DNA of 64,000 nt from Maritimibacter sp. 55A14 (GCF_003122205.1 NZ_QEYE01000004.1:1-64000), one strand, 5' to 3'. Counted from the stretch's first letter, positions 15,215 through 23,084 are shown. Notes: generated from the sequence alone by a model not told the origin. Translations and numbers: made by a program.

Positions 15215-15523
15215 TCAGTCGGGAAGATCGTTGTATAATTTGATAGCCTGTTTTGTTTGCTCGCGGTCTCGTTCCACCAGCTTGCTCAATCGGCGAACTG
15301 CAAAAATGGACGCAATGCTAAGTATGGTGAGGCAAAGCGCGATGCCCGCGAGCACGCCCCAGGCAAAGAAGCTTATTTCAGCATTGAGCTGCGCGACCAC
15401 CTCATCGCCTCCAGAAAAGTACAGGACAATAATTCCGACCGCCATAAAGCCAGTGGCGTACGATGCCGCGTGGAAAAAACCCTCTAGGGGCGCTCGGTCG
15501 GGCTTTTCAGCTGCAATCGCCAT
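15215..15523 (-). CDS. Hypothetical membrane protein, 102 aa
   Basis: Two membrane segments are visible: SYATGFMAVGIIVLYFSG (about 21-38) and FFAWGVLAGIALCLTILSIASIFAV (about 52-76). A charged helix follows (RRLSKLVERDREQTKQAIKLYNDLPD). ATG 15523 is preceded by GGATAACAGAC. First gene of a two-gene minus-strand unit with 14789-15199. Not recognised. Confidence 0.55.
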   Translation of the reverse strand: MAIAAEKPDRAPLEGFFHAASYATGFMAVGIIVLYFSGGDEVVAQLNAEISFFAWGVLAGIALCLTILSIASIFAVRRLSKLVERDREQTKQAIKLYNDLPD

Positions 15524-15630
15524 GTCTGTTATCCTTTGGGCCGCACTATGCTTAAGTTATGCTTTTTGCCTCAGTTCGACAATGACCAACCAGCGTGGCT
15601 CATCTATTCCGGCTGTTTTCTAGGAGCGAC

Positions 15631-16239
15631 TCACAACCCGACTGGGCGGTTCAGGTGATCCATGATCCCGACCAGGGCGCGATCTGACAGGGCGTCGTGT
15701 TCCCGGCAAAGCCGCTCATAGATGCGCCAGTGCATCCCCTTGGGCTTGCCCCAATCGCCGCCTTCCAGGATGCCACCAGGCCAGCCCATCTTGTCGCGGA
15801 TGCGATCTGCCCGCCGTGCAGCTCGATCACGGTCAGCCTCACGCTGAGAGGGATAGGCCAGCCGGTAGCAATGGCGGCAGGCGAAGATGGCCCCGCCGTA
15901 CAAGATGGCAACGCGCCGACCGCAGCCCCGAGCTGGGCAGAGGAACCAATGCCGCTCGCCGCCCATGTGGCAGGGCGTGGTATCGAGATAGACGGGATAG
16001 CGTTCGGATTGCCATTCCCCGCCTCGATCCCGATGGCGATAGTCCAGGATCACGCGCCCCGGCTCTGACTGAACATTGATCGAGCCTGTCACCTCGCCAC
16101 CGCGCGACCAGGTAATGCGGCGACTGATCCCGGAATCCAGAAGCCCCTCACGCTTCAACCACCGAATGTCGATCGAGCGATAATCGTCCGTTGTGTCTGC
16201 CCCGAATTGCCAGTGTCGCCCGCTACCGATACCGCCCAT
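15631..16239 (-). CDS. Zinc-ribbon-containing hypothetical protein, 202 aa
   Basis: The protein begins MGGIGSGRHW, and the middle (about residues 103-126) contains CPARGCGRRVAILYGGAIFACRHC, a Cys4 zinc-ribbon-like pair of knuckles. Arg-rich segments on both sides suggest nucleic-acid contact. I recall proteins of this layout from alphaproteobacterial mobile elements but know no function. ATG 16239 is preceded by GAGGTGGG. It stands downstream of the replication-type gene pair on the same strand, separated by about 170 bp. Confidence 0.6.
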   Translation of the reverse strand: MGGIGSGRHWQFGADTTDDYRSIDIRWLKREGLLDSGISRRITWSRGGEVTGSINVQSEPGRVILDYRHRDRGGEWQSERYPVYLDTTPCHMGGERHWFLCPARGCGRRVAILYGGAIFACRHCYRLAYPSQREADRDRAARRADRIRDKMGWPGGILEGGDWGKPKGMHWRIYERLCREHDALSDRALVGIMDHLNRPVGL

Positions 16240-16413
16240 GACCCACCTCAGATTTTGCCGAAATCATTTGGAAAGTTGCCCGGTATCGGTTCGCGCATGG
16301 GCGCTTCCCAAATTCCCTGCCAATCGCACGCCCGTAGAGGCGCTGAGAAGGCCACTGAGCGCCGTTAGGCGATTTCGGGTCGGGGTTTCGGCAGGTTTTC
16401 TCAGACAAGGCAC

Positions 16414-16647
16414 TCATGGGACTTCCTGGCGACTCTGTTGCCGATACTGGCAAAGGGAAACCACGTTCGGGGTGGGGCGCGACGTTGCCTCAGACGAAGC
16501 CTTCTTATCTTCTAAGCAATCTAACACCTCAGCTAGCGTTGTCGCTTGCCGTAGAAGTGCTACAGATTCAGCTAGCCCCATATCCCGTTTCCCCAGCAGA
16601 GAGGCGCGGAGCGCCGATGCCTTCTTCTCACAGGTTTGATCGTTCAT
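16414..16647 (-). CDS. Small hypothetical protein coupled to the replication-type gene
   Basis: The ATG at 16647 overlaps the TGA of the upstream 436-residue protein gene in an ATGA arrangement, which sets the start. The 77-residue product is soluble and helical (CEKKASALRASLLGKRDMGLAESVALLRQATTLAEVLDCLED). No domain is recognised. Tight coupling suggests it works with the upstream protein. Confidence 0.5.
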   Translation of the reverse strand: MNDQTCEKKASALRASLLGKRDMGLAESVALLRQATTLAEVLDCLEDKKASSEATSRPTPNVVSLCQYRQQSRQEVP

Positions 16648-17954
16648 TGAACTGCCATTGAGCATTCATTGATCTTCATTGAGATAGCTTCCTTGAAATC
16701 TGGCGTGTTCTGTATTTCCTGAACGATACCAGATACTTGCGGGAAATAGGACCGCGCGACCGTTTCCACGAAAAAAAACGCCTTGTCGCACTCCTGGCAC
16801 AAATCATGATACCAAACCTTCGCGTTTTCGGTTGCGGCGCGGTGCGTCAAGCGAAGAATGCTGACACCTTCGACATGCGAGACAGAGGCATTTTCAAAGG
16901 CAATGACAGGTGACGCGGTGCGCCATTCCTCAATCAACTGGGGCAGGCTTTCCGTGATCTGCCCATCCGCCTCATGCAATCGCGCCACAAGGTAAGCCAT
17001 GAAGGCGGGGCGGCTTTCGGGTGTCTTGAGAACCTGCCGACCATTCCTAAGAACACCGAGCGGGGTCTGGGGCCGGTTATAGGCGTATTCGTCGTGTTCG
17101 GGTGTTTTCCCGTTCGCACTGTAGACAGCCCATTCCGTAACGTGTGCCGCGTCTAGGGCGCGAAGATTGTCCCAAAAACCCTCACCGGACCACCAACGGC
17201 GACGATGCGCCGTGGCGAAACTCTCGGTTTGGCCGGTTTCGTCGTTTTTGTGCTGACGCCCTGGATAGAGATGGTGAATGCGGTGATTGTGGCACCGTTC
17301 CTCGTTTTCGGCGTGGAAATATCCCCGGACCACGTCCAGCGGCACACCCCGCTCGTCCATGAGGTTCTGAAGCTGATACAACTCAGCCGCCAACATGATC
17401 GGTCCCAACTCGCCCACATTCACAAGACGGTAAAGCGGGGATTGCCCTTCACTGACCTGGACAAAGCTGTTCGGGATGAAAGCGACCGTGTTAGAATGCT
17501 TAACGATGTGCCAGCCATCAGACAGTTTTTCGACCCAACCCTTAGACGCGGCCCGGTGCGCGGCTTGAATATCGCTGTTCGCGGCAGGCTGTTGCTCCGC
17601 CTCGATGGCGTCCACAATCCCGCGTTCCTTTAGGCTAAGCGATCGACGGCTATCATAGATCGGCAGGTTATATCGCTCTGCCTTCCGCGCCCGCTCGCGC
17701 TCGACCTCTAGGCACTCGATCAAGCCCCTACATTCAAGATTACGGATTGCCCGTTTTACTTCTGCCCGTGATAGGCCGGAATAGTTCATGACCGATCGAA
17801 TGCCGCCGCTTGATACGACGTTACCCTGATCGGTGCTTTTCAGAAGAGAAAGATAGGTAGCGGCTTCCTCTACCCCCAAGCCGTTCTGGCGGATACCCTC
17901 GAACTGGTGAACGTCCAGTGCAAAGAAGCCTTTGCTCCTAGTCTTCTTCGTCAT
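16644..17954 (-). CDS. Replication-type winged-helix protein (hypothetical), 436 aa
   Basis: The N-terminal part (about 20-90: GLGVEEAATYLSLLKSTDQGNVVSSGGIRSVMNYSGLSRAEVKRAIRNLECRGLIECLEV) has the winged-helix arrangement seen in plasmid replication initiators and primase-associated proteins. The remainder is not recognised; it holds CHNHRIHHLYPG (about 237-248) and CQECDKAFFFVE near the C-terminus, possible metal-binding clusters. ATG 17954. Together with ParA and the RHH-like partner it suggests an autonomous or plasmid-like phase, but initiation activity is inference. A purely regulatory role is possible. Confidence 0.5.
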   Translation of the reverse strand: MTKKTRSKGFFALDVHQFEGIRQNGLGVEEAATYLSLLKSTDQGNVVSSGGIRSVMNYSGLSRAEVKRAIRNLECRGLIECLEVERERARKAERYNLPIYDSRRSLSLKERGIVDAIEAEQQPAANSDIQAAHRAASKGWVEKLSDGWHIVKHSNTVAFIPNSFVQVSEGQSPLYRLVNVGELGPIMLAAELYQLQNLMDERGVPLDVVRGYFHAENEERCHNHRIHHLYPGRQHKNDETGQTESFATAHRRRWWSGEGFWDNLRALDAAHVTEWAVYSANGKTPEHDEYAYNRPQTPLGVLRNGRQVLKTPESRPAFMAYLVARLHEADGQITESLPQLIEEWRTASPVIAFENASVSHVEGVSILRLTHRAATENAKVWYHDLCQECDKAFFFVETVARSYFPQVSGIVQEIQNTPDFKEAISMKINECSMAVQ

Positions 17955-17960
17955 ATGTTT

Positions 17961-18125
17961 CTACTCGATCGATCTTGCCCTGCCATGCGTTCGCTGGCGT
18001 GGGTTTTTTAGTTTCACATGCAGCGATTCCGCGCCTTCGGCTTCATTGTGTGCGGTGTCGGCGTTTGCTCTCGACTCATTTTTGGATAACCATGTCTCGA
18101 TAGCTTTCCGGCGAATCCGTTGCAT
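17961..18125 (-). CDS. Possible small basic protein, 54 aa
   Basis: A frame beginning MQRIRRKAIETWLSKNESRANADTAHN-type at ATG 18125 ends with TAG at 17961-17963, 6 bp before the start of the 436-residue gene. Composition is coding-like and basic, but no ribosome site is evident and the family is unknown. If real, it is a leader gene of the replication-type operon. Confidence 0.3.
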   Translation of the reverse strand: MQRIRRKAIETWLSKNESRANADTAHNEAEGAESLHVKLKNPRQRTHGRARSIE

Positions 18126-18240
18126 GCTGCCAACATTGAGGTTGGTCGCTGCCCTTCAGGGTGACGTTAATGTTCATGAGCTACTTCATCGCTATTCGAA
18201 GCGCTTGAAGGTAACCATGTGCTGCGACCTTCCACAGCAC

Positions 18241-18265
18241 CCGCCTCTTAGAGTTTAAGAGGCGG
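18241..18265 (-). terminator. Inverted repeat after the AlpA gene
   Basis: CCGCCTCTTA and TAAGAGGCGG form a perfect 10-bp stem around a 5-nt loop, 8 bp beyond the end of the AlpA gene at 18274. No T-run follows in either direction, so it may slow or end transcription weakly or act as a protein site. Confidence 0.45.
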
Positions 18266-18273
18266 CAGTTGGT

Positions 18274-18468
18274 TTAGGCACGGTCTCGGCTTGTTTCCGG
18301 TCGCGCCGCGAGCCAGGCATCTACTGCGCTTTGCGGCCAGGCAACGGCGCGGCGGCCTATGCGAACCGGCCGTGGAAATTCATTGCGGTCCATCATGTCG
18401 TAGATTGTGCTGCGACTTAGACCCGTGAGGGCTTCAACATCGCGACGACGTAGGTGCTTGTTTAGCAT
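18274..18468 (-). CDS. AlpA-family transcriptional regulator
   Basis: 64 residues with the complete AlpA layout: RRRDVEALTGLSRSTIYDMMDRNEFPRPVRIGRRAVAWPQSAVDAWLAARPE. This is a MerR-like winged helix with the wing motif RAVAWPQSAVDAW. AlpA proteins regulate integrase expression or excision in P4-like elements, which fits the P4-type integrase here, though the two genes lie 6.5 kb apart. ATG 18468. Confidence 0.85.
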   Translation of the reverse strand: MLNKHLRRRDVEALTGLSRSTIYDMMDRNEFPRPVRIGRRAVAWPQSAVDAWLAARPETSRDRA

Positions 18469-18793
18469 GAGATGCCTCGCTCACATGGTCGGTCTCCGCC
18501 ATTCTCGTTGCGCGGAGGCCGAAATTTTGCGATTGAGGGAGAGGATCGGTTTCGCGACTTGTCCTCTTCCCGTTGCTCTGGCCGTTGACGCGGTCAGAGC
18601 AACACTACGGGAAACCGCATTCATCCCGTTGTACCCGAACTATTCCGAAGTTTCTCGGCCGTTGCAAATGTCATGTTCTGTGCCACAGAGTATGAATCCC
18701 AATCGCGTGCACATATATGGTGCATTCGCGTCCTGATGGATCAATATGTTGTGTTCTTAGGATTTCAATAATGTCGCGAGCCGCTGCCAATGA
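18469..18793. other. Noncoding region with a strong hairpin
   Basis: The region contains no convincing gene and must include the AlpA promoter. At 18572-18583 and 18592-18603, GTTGCTCTGGCC pairs with GGTCAGAGCAAC (one G-T pair) around an 8-nt loop. No T-run follows, so it is not an ordinary terminator; a recombination, nicking or regulatory site is possible. Confidence 0.4.
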
Positions 18794-19039
18794 GTACGCT
18801 CGGCCCAAAGCAAGCATACCAACATGGCGGAAAGCTACTTCTCTCGGCTGCGCCGCATGGTCGTCGGCCAGCACCACCATGTCAGCCCGCAGTACCTGCA
18901 CCAGTACGCCAATCAGGCGGCGTGGCTGGAAGACAACCGCCGCACCGACAACGGGACGCTGACGCATATCATGGTATCGAACGCGATGGGTGCGCCGGTC
19001 AGCCGGAACTGGAAGGGGTATTGGCAGCGTACGGCCTGA
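18794..19039 (+). pseudogene. IS1595-family transposase C-terminal remnant
   Basis: The open frame reads HTNMAESYFSRLRRMVVGQHHHVSPQYLHQYANQAAW, then NRRTDNG and ending PVSRNWKGYWQRTA. This is the C-terminal end of IS1595-type (ISXO2-like) transposases, including the NxxESYFSxLRR segment with the last acidic residue. The upstream frame is closed by a TGA at 18791-18793, and no N-terminal half is nearby. This is a dead fragment of an insertion sequence; I could not identify its terminal repeats. Confidence 0.75.
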
Positions 19040-19066
19040 ACGCGTGACTTATGTCTGGCAGGCGTA

Positions 19067-19291
19067 TTACTTCCAATAAATTGCCACAAATATCCTAACT
19101 AATCCCGCCAAAAACAGGAGAAAGCACCCCAATTGATAGTACATCTCCCACGCCTCTGGAACAGCGCGCGTTGCGCTAATCAAAGCGATTGATAAACCAC
19201 TTCCAGCAGCCCCCCGAAACATCGGGATGCTGCCAGCGTCCAGAGCCCTGTCTGTAAGCCTATCTATCCATTTTCTTTTGCCGTTCGCCAT
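19067..19291 (-). CDS. Small membrane protein, 74 aa
   Basis: From ATG 19291 the protein reads MANGKRKWIDRLTDRALDAG and ends in a hydrophobic stretch (MYYQLGCFLLFLAGLVRIFVAIYW, about 50-73). The start lies inside the end of the preceding gene (19260-19598), a 32-bp overlap, which suggests coupling. The frame extends to 19351 but the added part looks non-coding. Not recognised. Confidence 0.4.
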   Translation of the reverse strand: MANGKRKWIDRLTDRALDAGSIPMFRGAAGSGLSIALISATRAVPEAWEMYYQLGCFLLFLAGLVRIFVAIYWK

Positions 19292-19598
19292 TCGCGCGCG
19301 CAATCCATAACACCAGCGAGAACAACGCCGCAGGTAGTAGGGCAGCGCCAATCAAGGAAGCTGGGTTATACTCGAACACAAGCCCAGCTAGAGAAAATGT
19401 TCCGCTTAGAAGCAATAAGACCAGACCAGACCAGAACGGAGCAATTACTGCCGTAGAGTAGATGCGCTCATTGCCACTATTGCTGCGCGTGTCAGTGATT
19501 TCCCCCTCGCCACAGTAAGCTCCATCACGAATGTTATCATTATGCGCTGGAGAGTACTTTGCATTCGGAGAGTGCGGTATTATTTCGGCGACCGACAT
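19260..19598 (-). CDS. Hypothetical membrane protein, 112 aa
   Basis: A soluble N-terminal half (SVAEIIPHSPNAKYSPAHNDNIRDGAYCGEGEITDTRSN) is followed by two hydrophobic segments, about 52-74 (IAPFWSGLVLLLLSGTFSLAGLVF) and 80-99 (LIGAALLPAALFSLVLWIARA). ATG 19598 lies 1 bp after the TGA of the 19600-20031 gene, so the two form an operon. Function unknown; lower GC than the core. Confidence 0.55.
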   Translation of the reverse strand: MSVAEIIPHSPNAKYSPAHNDNIRDGAYCGEGEITDTRSNSGNERIYSTAVIAPFWSGLVLLLLSGTFSLAGLVFEYNPASLIGAALLPAALFSLVLWIARANGERQKKMDR

Positions 19599-19599
19599 T

Positions 19600-20031
19600 T
19601 CACTTATCCTTTTGCTTTTTTATCTCACTGATCTGCTTGTCAAGCCAATCGTATACAGCCTGTGCTTGCCCCAAGTCCATGTGGAGTGTGGCTTGCACTG
19701 AGCGAACTATGCCGTCTTTCCCTTCGCGCTCGTCCCTTATTTCATTGCCCAGCGTGCCTTCTTCTGTCACCTCTTGAACAATTACCTGTGGGATGGCGTG
19801 TCGCTCTGTGTATACAGACATAGATATGCGGTCGCCAGCCGGTGATGGGCCACCAATGGCCCCATCAACCTTAATCTCTTGATGGGATTGAGATTTAAAG
19901 TAATAGAACTTGACCTTCTTCAAGGCTTGGTCCTCGCTCGCTCTAGGGGTTCGCTCCGTGAGGCATGTAAGATAATTACTACTGAATCCTACCCAGGAAC
20001 CTAACTCTCTAGTGATTTTATATACTAACAT
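19600..20031 (-). CDS. Conserved hypothetical protein, 143 aa
   Basis: The centre and C-terminus follow a pattern I recall from small uncharacterised bacterial proteins: VKFYYFKSQSHQEIKVDGAIGGPSPAGDRISMSVYTERHAIPQ, then GIVRSVQATLHMDLGQAQAVYDWLDKQI. It predicts a beta-rich domain with a C-terminal helix and no membrane segment. Its first 38 residues fit less well and the start is uncertain. It leads an operon with two small membrane proteins (19260-19598 and 19067-19291). Function unknown. Confidence 0.55.
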   Translation of the reverse strand: MLVYKITRELGSWVGFSSNYLTCLTERTPRASEDQALKKVKFYYFKSQSHQEIKVDGAIGGPSPAGDRISMSVYTERHAIPQVIVQEVTEEGTLGNEIRDEREGKDGIVRSVQATLHMDLGQAQAVYDWLDKQISEIKKQKDK

Positions 20032-20040
20032 ATACCCAAC

Positions 20041-20362
20041 TTAAACCAGAATGACCCACACCCGCCCCTCACGCCTGACCAGGCCCTTGTCTTCCAGCCG
20101 CAGCAACGCCTGATACGAGCGGTTTGCCGCCGCCCTTGGGGTTATATCCGGCCTGACCCTTCGAATGGCCCGCCTAGCTGCGTGTTGGTCTTTGGGCCGT
20201 CCCTGAGCGCGTTCAGAACGATCCGCTTGGTCTCGCCCCGCCTTAGCGGGCTGTTCAGGTAACACGCGAGCGCCTCTATGCCCCGCATGTCCAGCAGCAC
20301 TTCCGCCAGCTTGCTCTGCGTTACGCCCTGCCGCCTCAGCCCGAGAAGCGCATTATCTTTGG
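20041..20362 (-). pseudogene. Frameshifted winged-helix-type gene
   Basis: Two adjacent minus-strand frames together make one plausible protein. One reads NALLGLRRQGVTQSKLAEVLLDMRGIEALACYLN, then RRGETKRIVLNALRDGPKTNTQL. The other reads ARRAIRRVRPDITPRAAANRSYQALLRLEDKGLVRREGRVWVILV. The switch falls near 20174-20180 (CAGCTAGGCGGG on the minus strand). The 5' end also has no usable start in frame. The combined sequence resembles a winged-helix DNA-binding protein. It is either decayed or affected by sequencing error; decay fits its place beside the att site. Confidence 0.5.
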
Positions 20363-20538
20363 ACCTGCCCTACCTGGGCCACGCCCAACACAACCGACTG
20401 GAATCCTGTATGAGTTCCGTGGTGCGGTTGATACATTAGGTAGCAAGTCTTCCAATCCAGCGGGCGGGAGCCAGTACATGCAATCGCACGATAGCCGGTG
20501 AACGCGCATGCCGTATCCGGGATAGGTTCGACGCCAGT
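20353..20538 (-). CDS. Possible small hypothetical protein
   Basis: A frame from ATG 20538 encodes about 61 residues (PDTACAFTGYRAIACTGSRPLDWKTCYLMYQ). It is followed at once by the frameshifted winged-helix gene, its stop touching an ATG. No ribosome site is clear. The residues look protein-like, but I recognise no family, and the surroundings are decayed. Confidence 0.3.
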   Translation of the reverse strand, partial: TGVEPIPDTACAFTGYRAIACTGSRPLDWKTCYLMYQPHHGTHTGFQSVVLGVAQVGQVQR

Positions 20539-20585
20539 CATCTTGCGGGGGCGGCGCAATCCTAGAGGGACGAAATGCCCCACTC

Positions 20586-20606
20586 TGTCCCCCATACGTC
20601 CCCCAA
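20586..20606 (+). repeat. Integrase arm-type repeats, right end
   Basis: TGTCCCCCAT at 20586-20595 and CGTCCCCCAA at 20597-20606 are spaced 11 bp and in the same orientation as the pair at 10539-10559. They lie about 60-75 bp inside the right att repeat, the expected place for the second set of arm sites. Confidence 0.6.
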
Positions 20607-20663
20607 TAAATCAGGATGCCGCGTTAGGGCGGTGATTGTTAGCTGCTAAGTTATTGATTTCAG

Positions 20664-20739
20664 TGGTGAGCCGTGCAGGATTCGAACCTGCGACCCACTG
20701 ATTAAAAGTCAGTTGCTCTACCAACTGAGCTAACGGCCC
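20664..20739 (-). tRNA. tRNA-Lys (anticodon UUU)
   Basis: Read on the minus strand, the gene starts GGGCCGTTAGCTC and has the D-loop AGTTGGTAGAGC. The anticodon loop is CTTTTAA with anticodon TTT. The T-loop is GGTTCGAATCC, and the gene ends CGGCTCACCA with an encoded CCA. All four stems pair. Its 3' half is duplicated at 10326, making it the attachment site for the elements to the left. The promoter side (towards 20760) was left intact by integration. Confidence 0.97.
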
Positions 20740-20882
20740 ACTCGAGGCCCGCTAGGTACAGAGGGCGGCGGGGGCGGTCAAGAGGGTTTGCGTGAGTTTT
20801 CTTGCAGCCCGCGGCGCGCCGGCGCGATATGGTCAAACCGCCGCGGGGCGGTTATATGCCTGCGCGTCGGATGGAGGCAGGG

Positions 20883-21701
20883 ATGGACGGCATCGCGTTC
20901 ATGAAGATGCATGGGCTGGGCAACGATTTCGTCGTGCTCGACGCGCGCGCACGGCCCGTTGCGCTCGATGCGCCGCTGATCCGGGCGATCGCGGACCGGC
21001 ACCGGGGCGTGGGCTTCGACCAGCTTGCGGTCATCGAGGCCGGGGCGGGCGACGCGCGGCTGCGCTTTTTCAACGCGGACGGCTCGGTCGCGCAGGCCTG
21101 CGGCAACGCCACCCGCTGCGTGGCGCGCCATCTGATGCGCGAGACCGGCCGGGACCGGCTGGAACTGACCACCGACCGCGGCACGCTGATCGCGGTGGAT
21201 GCCGGTGGCGGCCTGACATCGGTCAACATGGGCGCCCCGCTGCTGGCCTGGGACGAGATCCCGCTGGCGGAGGAGACCGACACGCTGACGCTGCCGATCG
21301 AGGGCGGACCCACCGCCACCGGGATGGGCAACCCTCATTGCACCTTCTTCGTCGAGGACGCGGAGGCCGTCGCGCTGGAGACCCGCGGCGCCGAAGCGGA
21401 GCATCACCCGCTCTTCCCGGAGCGCACGAATGTTCAGTTCGTCTCGGTCACCGGGCCGGACCGGCTGCGCATGCGGGTCTGGGAGAGGGGCGTGGGCGTG
21501 ACGCTGGCCTCGGGCTCGTCGGCCTGTGCGGCGGGGGTCGCGGCGGCGCGGCGCGGGCTGACCTCCCGCAAGCTGACGATCGAGCTCGACGGCGGCCTGC
21601 TGGAGATCGACTGGCGCGACGATGGCGTCTGGATGACCGGCCCCAGTGCCCATGTCTTCGACGGCGTGCTGACCCCGGATTTCCTGGAGGCCGCGCGATG
21701 A
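20883..21701 (+). CDS. dapF: Diaminopimelate epimerase
   Basis: This enzyme converts LL- to meso-diaminopimelate for lysine and peptidoglycan synthesis. Both catalytic cysteines are visible: Cys73 in [16 protein letters not shown] and the second in [25 protein letters not shown] near the start and [10 protein letters not shown] are family hallmarks. The start is ATG 20883 behind GGAGGCAGG; an upstream in-frame ATG lacks such a site. Length (272 aa) is normal. The TGA overlaps the ATG of mtaB (ATGA), a gene pair common in alphaproteobacteria. First core gene right of the tRNA. Confidence 0.96.
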   Translation: MDGIAFMKMHGLGNDFVVLDARARPVALDAPLIRAIADRHRGVGFDQLAVIEAGAGDARLRFFNADGSVAQACGNATRCVARHLMRETGRDRLELTTDRGTLIAVDAGGGLTSVNMGAPLLAWDEIPLAEETDTLTLPIEGGPTATGMGNPHCTFFVEDAEAVALETRGAEAEHHPLFPERTNVQFVSVTGPDRLRMRVWERGVGVTLASGSSACAAGVAAARRGLTSRKLTIELDGGLLEIDWRDDGVWMTGPSAHVFDGVLTPDFLEAAR

Positions 21702-22957
21702 GCGCGCCGGTCTTCACCACGCTGGGCTGCCGGCTGAACGCCTACGAGACCGAGGCGATGCGAGAACTCTCGGCTGCAGCCGGGCTCGAAGACGCCGTGG
21801 TGGTCAATACCTGTGCGGTGACCGCCGAGGCGGTGCGCAAGGCGCGCCAGGAGATCCGCCGACTGCGGCGCGCCAACCCCGACGCGACATTGATCGTGAC
21901 CGGATGCGCGGCGCAGACCGAACCCGGCACCTTTGCCGCCATGCCCGAAGTCGACCGGGTGATCGGCAATACCGAGAAGATGCAGGGCACGACCTGGGCC
22001 GGGCTGGCGCGCGGGCCCGATTTTGTCGGCCGCACCGAGAAGGTGCAGGTCGATGACATCATGAGCGTGCGCGAGACCGCGGGCCACCTGATCGATGGGT
22101 TCGGCAGCCGCTCGCGCGCCTATGTGCAGGTGCAGAACGGCTGCGATCACCGCTGTACGTTCTGTATCATCCCCTACGGCAGGGGCAATTCGCGCTCGGT
22201 CCCCGCGGGCGTGGTCGTGGAGCAGATTCGACGGCTGACGGACAAGGGCTTCAACGAGGTCGTGCTGACCGGTGTGGACCTGACGAGCTGGGGCACCGAC
22301 CTGCCCGGCACGCCGCGGCTGGGCGATCTGGTGATGCGCATCCTGCGGCTGGTGCCGGATCTGCCGCGGCTGCGCATCTCGTCCATCGATTCCATCGAGG
22401 CCGACGAGAACCTGATGCTGGCCATCGCGACCGAGGCGCGGCTGATGCCGCATCTCCATCTGTCATTGCAGGCGGGCGACGACATGATCCTCAAGCGCAT
22501 GAAGCGGCGGCATTCACGCGACGACGCGATCGCCTTCTGCGCCGAGGCGCGCCGGCTGCGGCCCGAGATCGTCTTCGGCGCGGATATCATCGCCGGCTTC
22601 CCGACGGAGGACGAGCGAATGTTCGAGAACTCGCTCAGGCTGGTGGAGGACTGCGGGTTGACCTGGCTGCATGTCTTCCCCTATTCGCCGCGCAAGGGCA
22701 CGCCCGCGGCACGGATGCCGCAAGTCGCGGGCGGCACGATCCGCGAGCGCGCGGCGCGGTTGCGCGCGGCCGGCGCCGGGCAGGTGGAGGCGCATCTCGC
22801 CCGCCAGACCGGGCGGCGCCACAAGGTACTGATGGAAAGCCCGCGCATGGGCCGGACCGAACAGTTCGCCGAGGTCGCCTTCACCGCGGACCGGCCCGAA
22901 GGCCGGATCGTGGAGGCCCTGGTGACGGGCCATAGCGGAACGCGGCTGGTGGCCTGA
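21698..22957 (+). CDS. mtaB: tRNA t6A methylthiotransferase MtaB
   Basis: This radical-SAM methylthiotransferase adds a methylthio group to t6A37 of ANN-decoding tRNAs. The N-terminal UPF0004 domain has its three cluster cysteines ([22 protein letters not shown]). The radical SAM motif CDHRCTFC follows in [20 protein letters not shown]. The C-terminal part has the weak TRAM-like end ([22 protein letters not shown]). Length 419 is normal. RLNAYE rather than QMN points to MtaB over MiaB. Translation is coupled to dapF by ATGA overlap. Confidence 0.93.
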   Translation: MSAPVFTTLGCRLNAYETEAMRELSAAAGLEDAVVVNTCAVTAEAVRKARQEIRRLRRANPDATLIVTGCAAQTEPGTFAAMPEVDRVIGNTEKMQGTTWAGLARGPDFVGRTEKVQVDDIMSVRETAGHLIDGFGSRSRAYVQVQNGCDHRCTFCIIPYGRGNSRSVPAGVVVEQIRRLTDKGFNEVVLTGVDLTSWGTDLPGTPRLGDLVMRILRLVPDLPRLRISSIDSIEADENLMLAIATEARLMPHLHLSLQAGDDMILKRMKRRHSRDDAIAFCAEARRLRPEIVFGADIIAGFPTEDERMFENSLRLVEDCGLTWLHVFPYSPRKGTPAARMPQVAGGTIRERAARLRAAGAGQVEAHLARQTGRRHKVLMESPRMGRTEQFAEVAFTADRPEGRIVEALVTGHSGTRLVA

Positions 22958-22967
22958 GCGCATAGAA

Positions 22968-23005
22968 GGATTCATGCCTCCGGCGGGGATATTTCAAGCA
23001 AGAAG
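22968..23005 (+). repeat. Rhodobacteraceae-type intergenic repeat
   Basis: The stretch contains GCCTCCGGCGGGGATATTT followed by CAAGCAAGAAGAA. From memory this motif is very common between genes of Rhodobacter and Roseobacter relatives, often after stop codons. Here it follows mtaB. The role may be transcription termination or mRNA stability; not established. Confidence 0.5.
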
Positions 23006-23084
23006 AACGGGCGGCCCTGCGCGGGACATGGACAGACCCGCGGCGCCGGACTAGCTTCAGGAACATCCATAAGGAGGATGCGTC

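Larger units (their letters stand above)
10326..20711. mobile_element. Right integrative element inserted in tRNA-Lys
   Basis: The element is bounded by a perfect 50-bp direct repeat (10326-10375 and 20662-20711), the right copy being part of the intact tRNA-Lys. It encodes a P4-type integrase at its left end, ParB-like, ParA and RHH-like maintenance proteins, a replication-type protein, an AlpA regulator and several small membrane proteins. TGTCCCCCAT repeats near both ends look like integrase arm sites. No transfer genes are visible. Decayed genes near the right end (transposase remnant, frameshifted winged-helix gene) suggest it is not recent. Confidence 0.85.

Noticed and set aside
18241-18265. 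Strong intrinsic terminator
   Set aside because: The stem is perfect but no T-run follows on either strand, so it is listed only as a weak terminator or site.
20802-20882. Longer N-terminus for DapF starting upstream
   Set aside because: ATG 20883 has GGAGGCAGG directly upstream and gives the normal protein start; the extension is not family-like.
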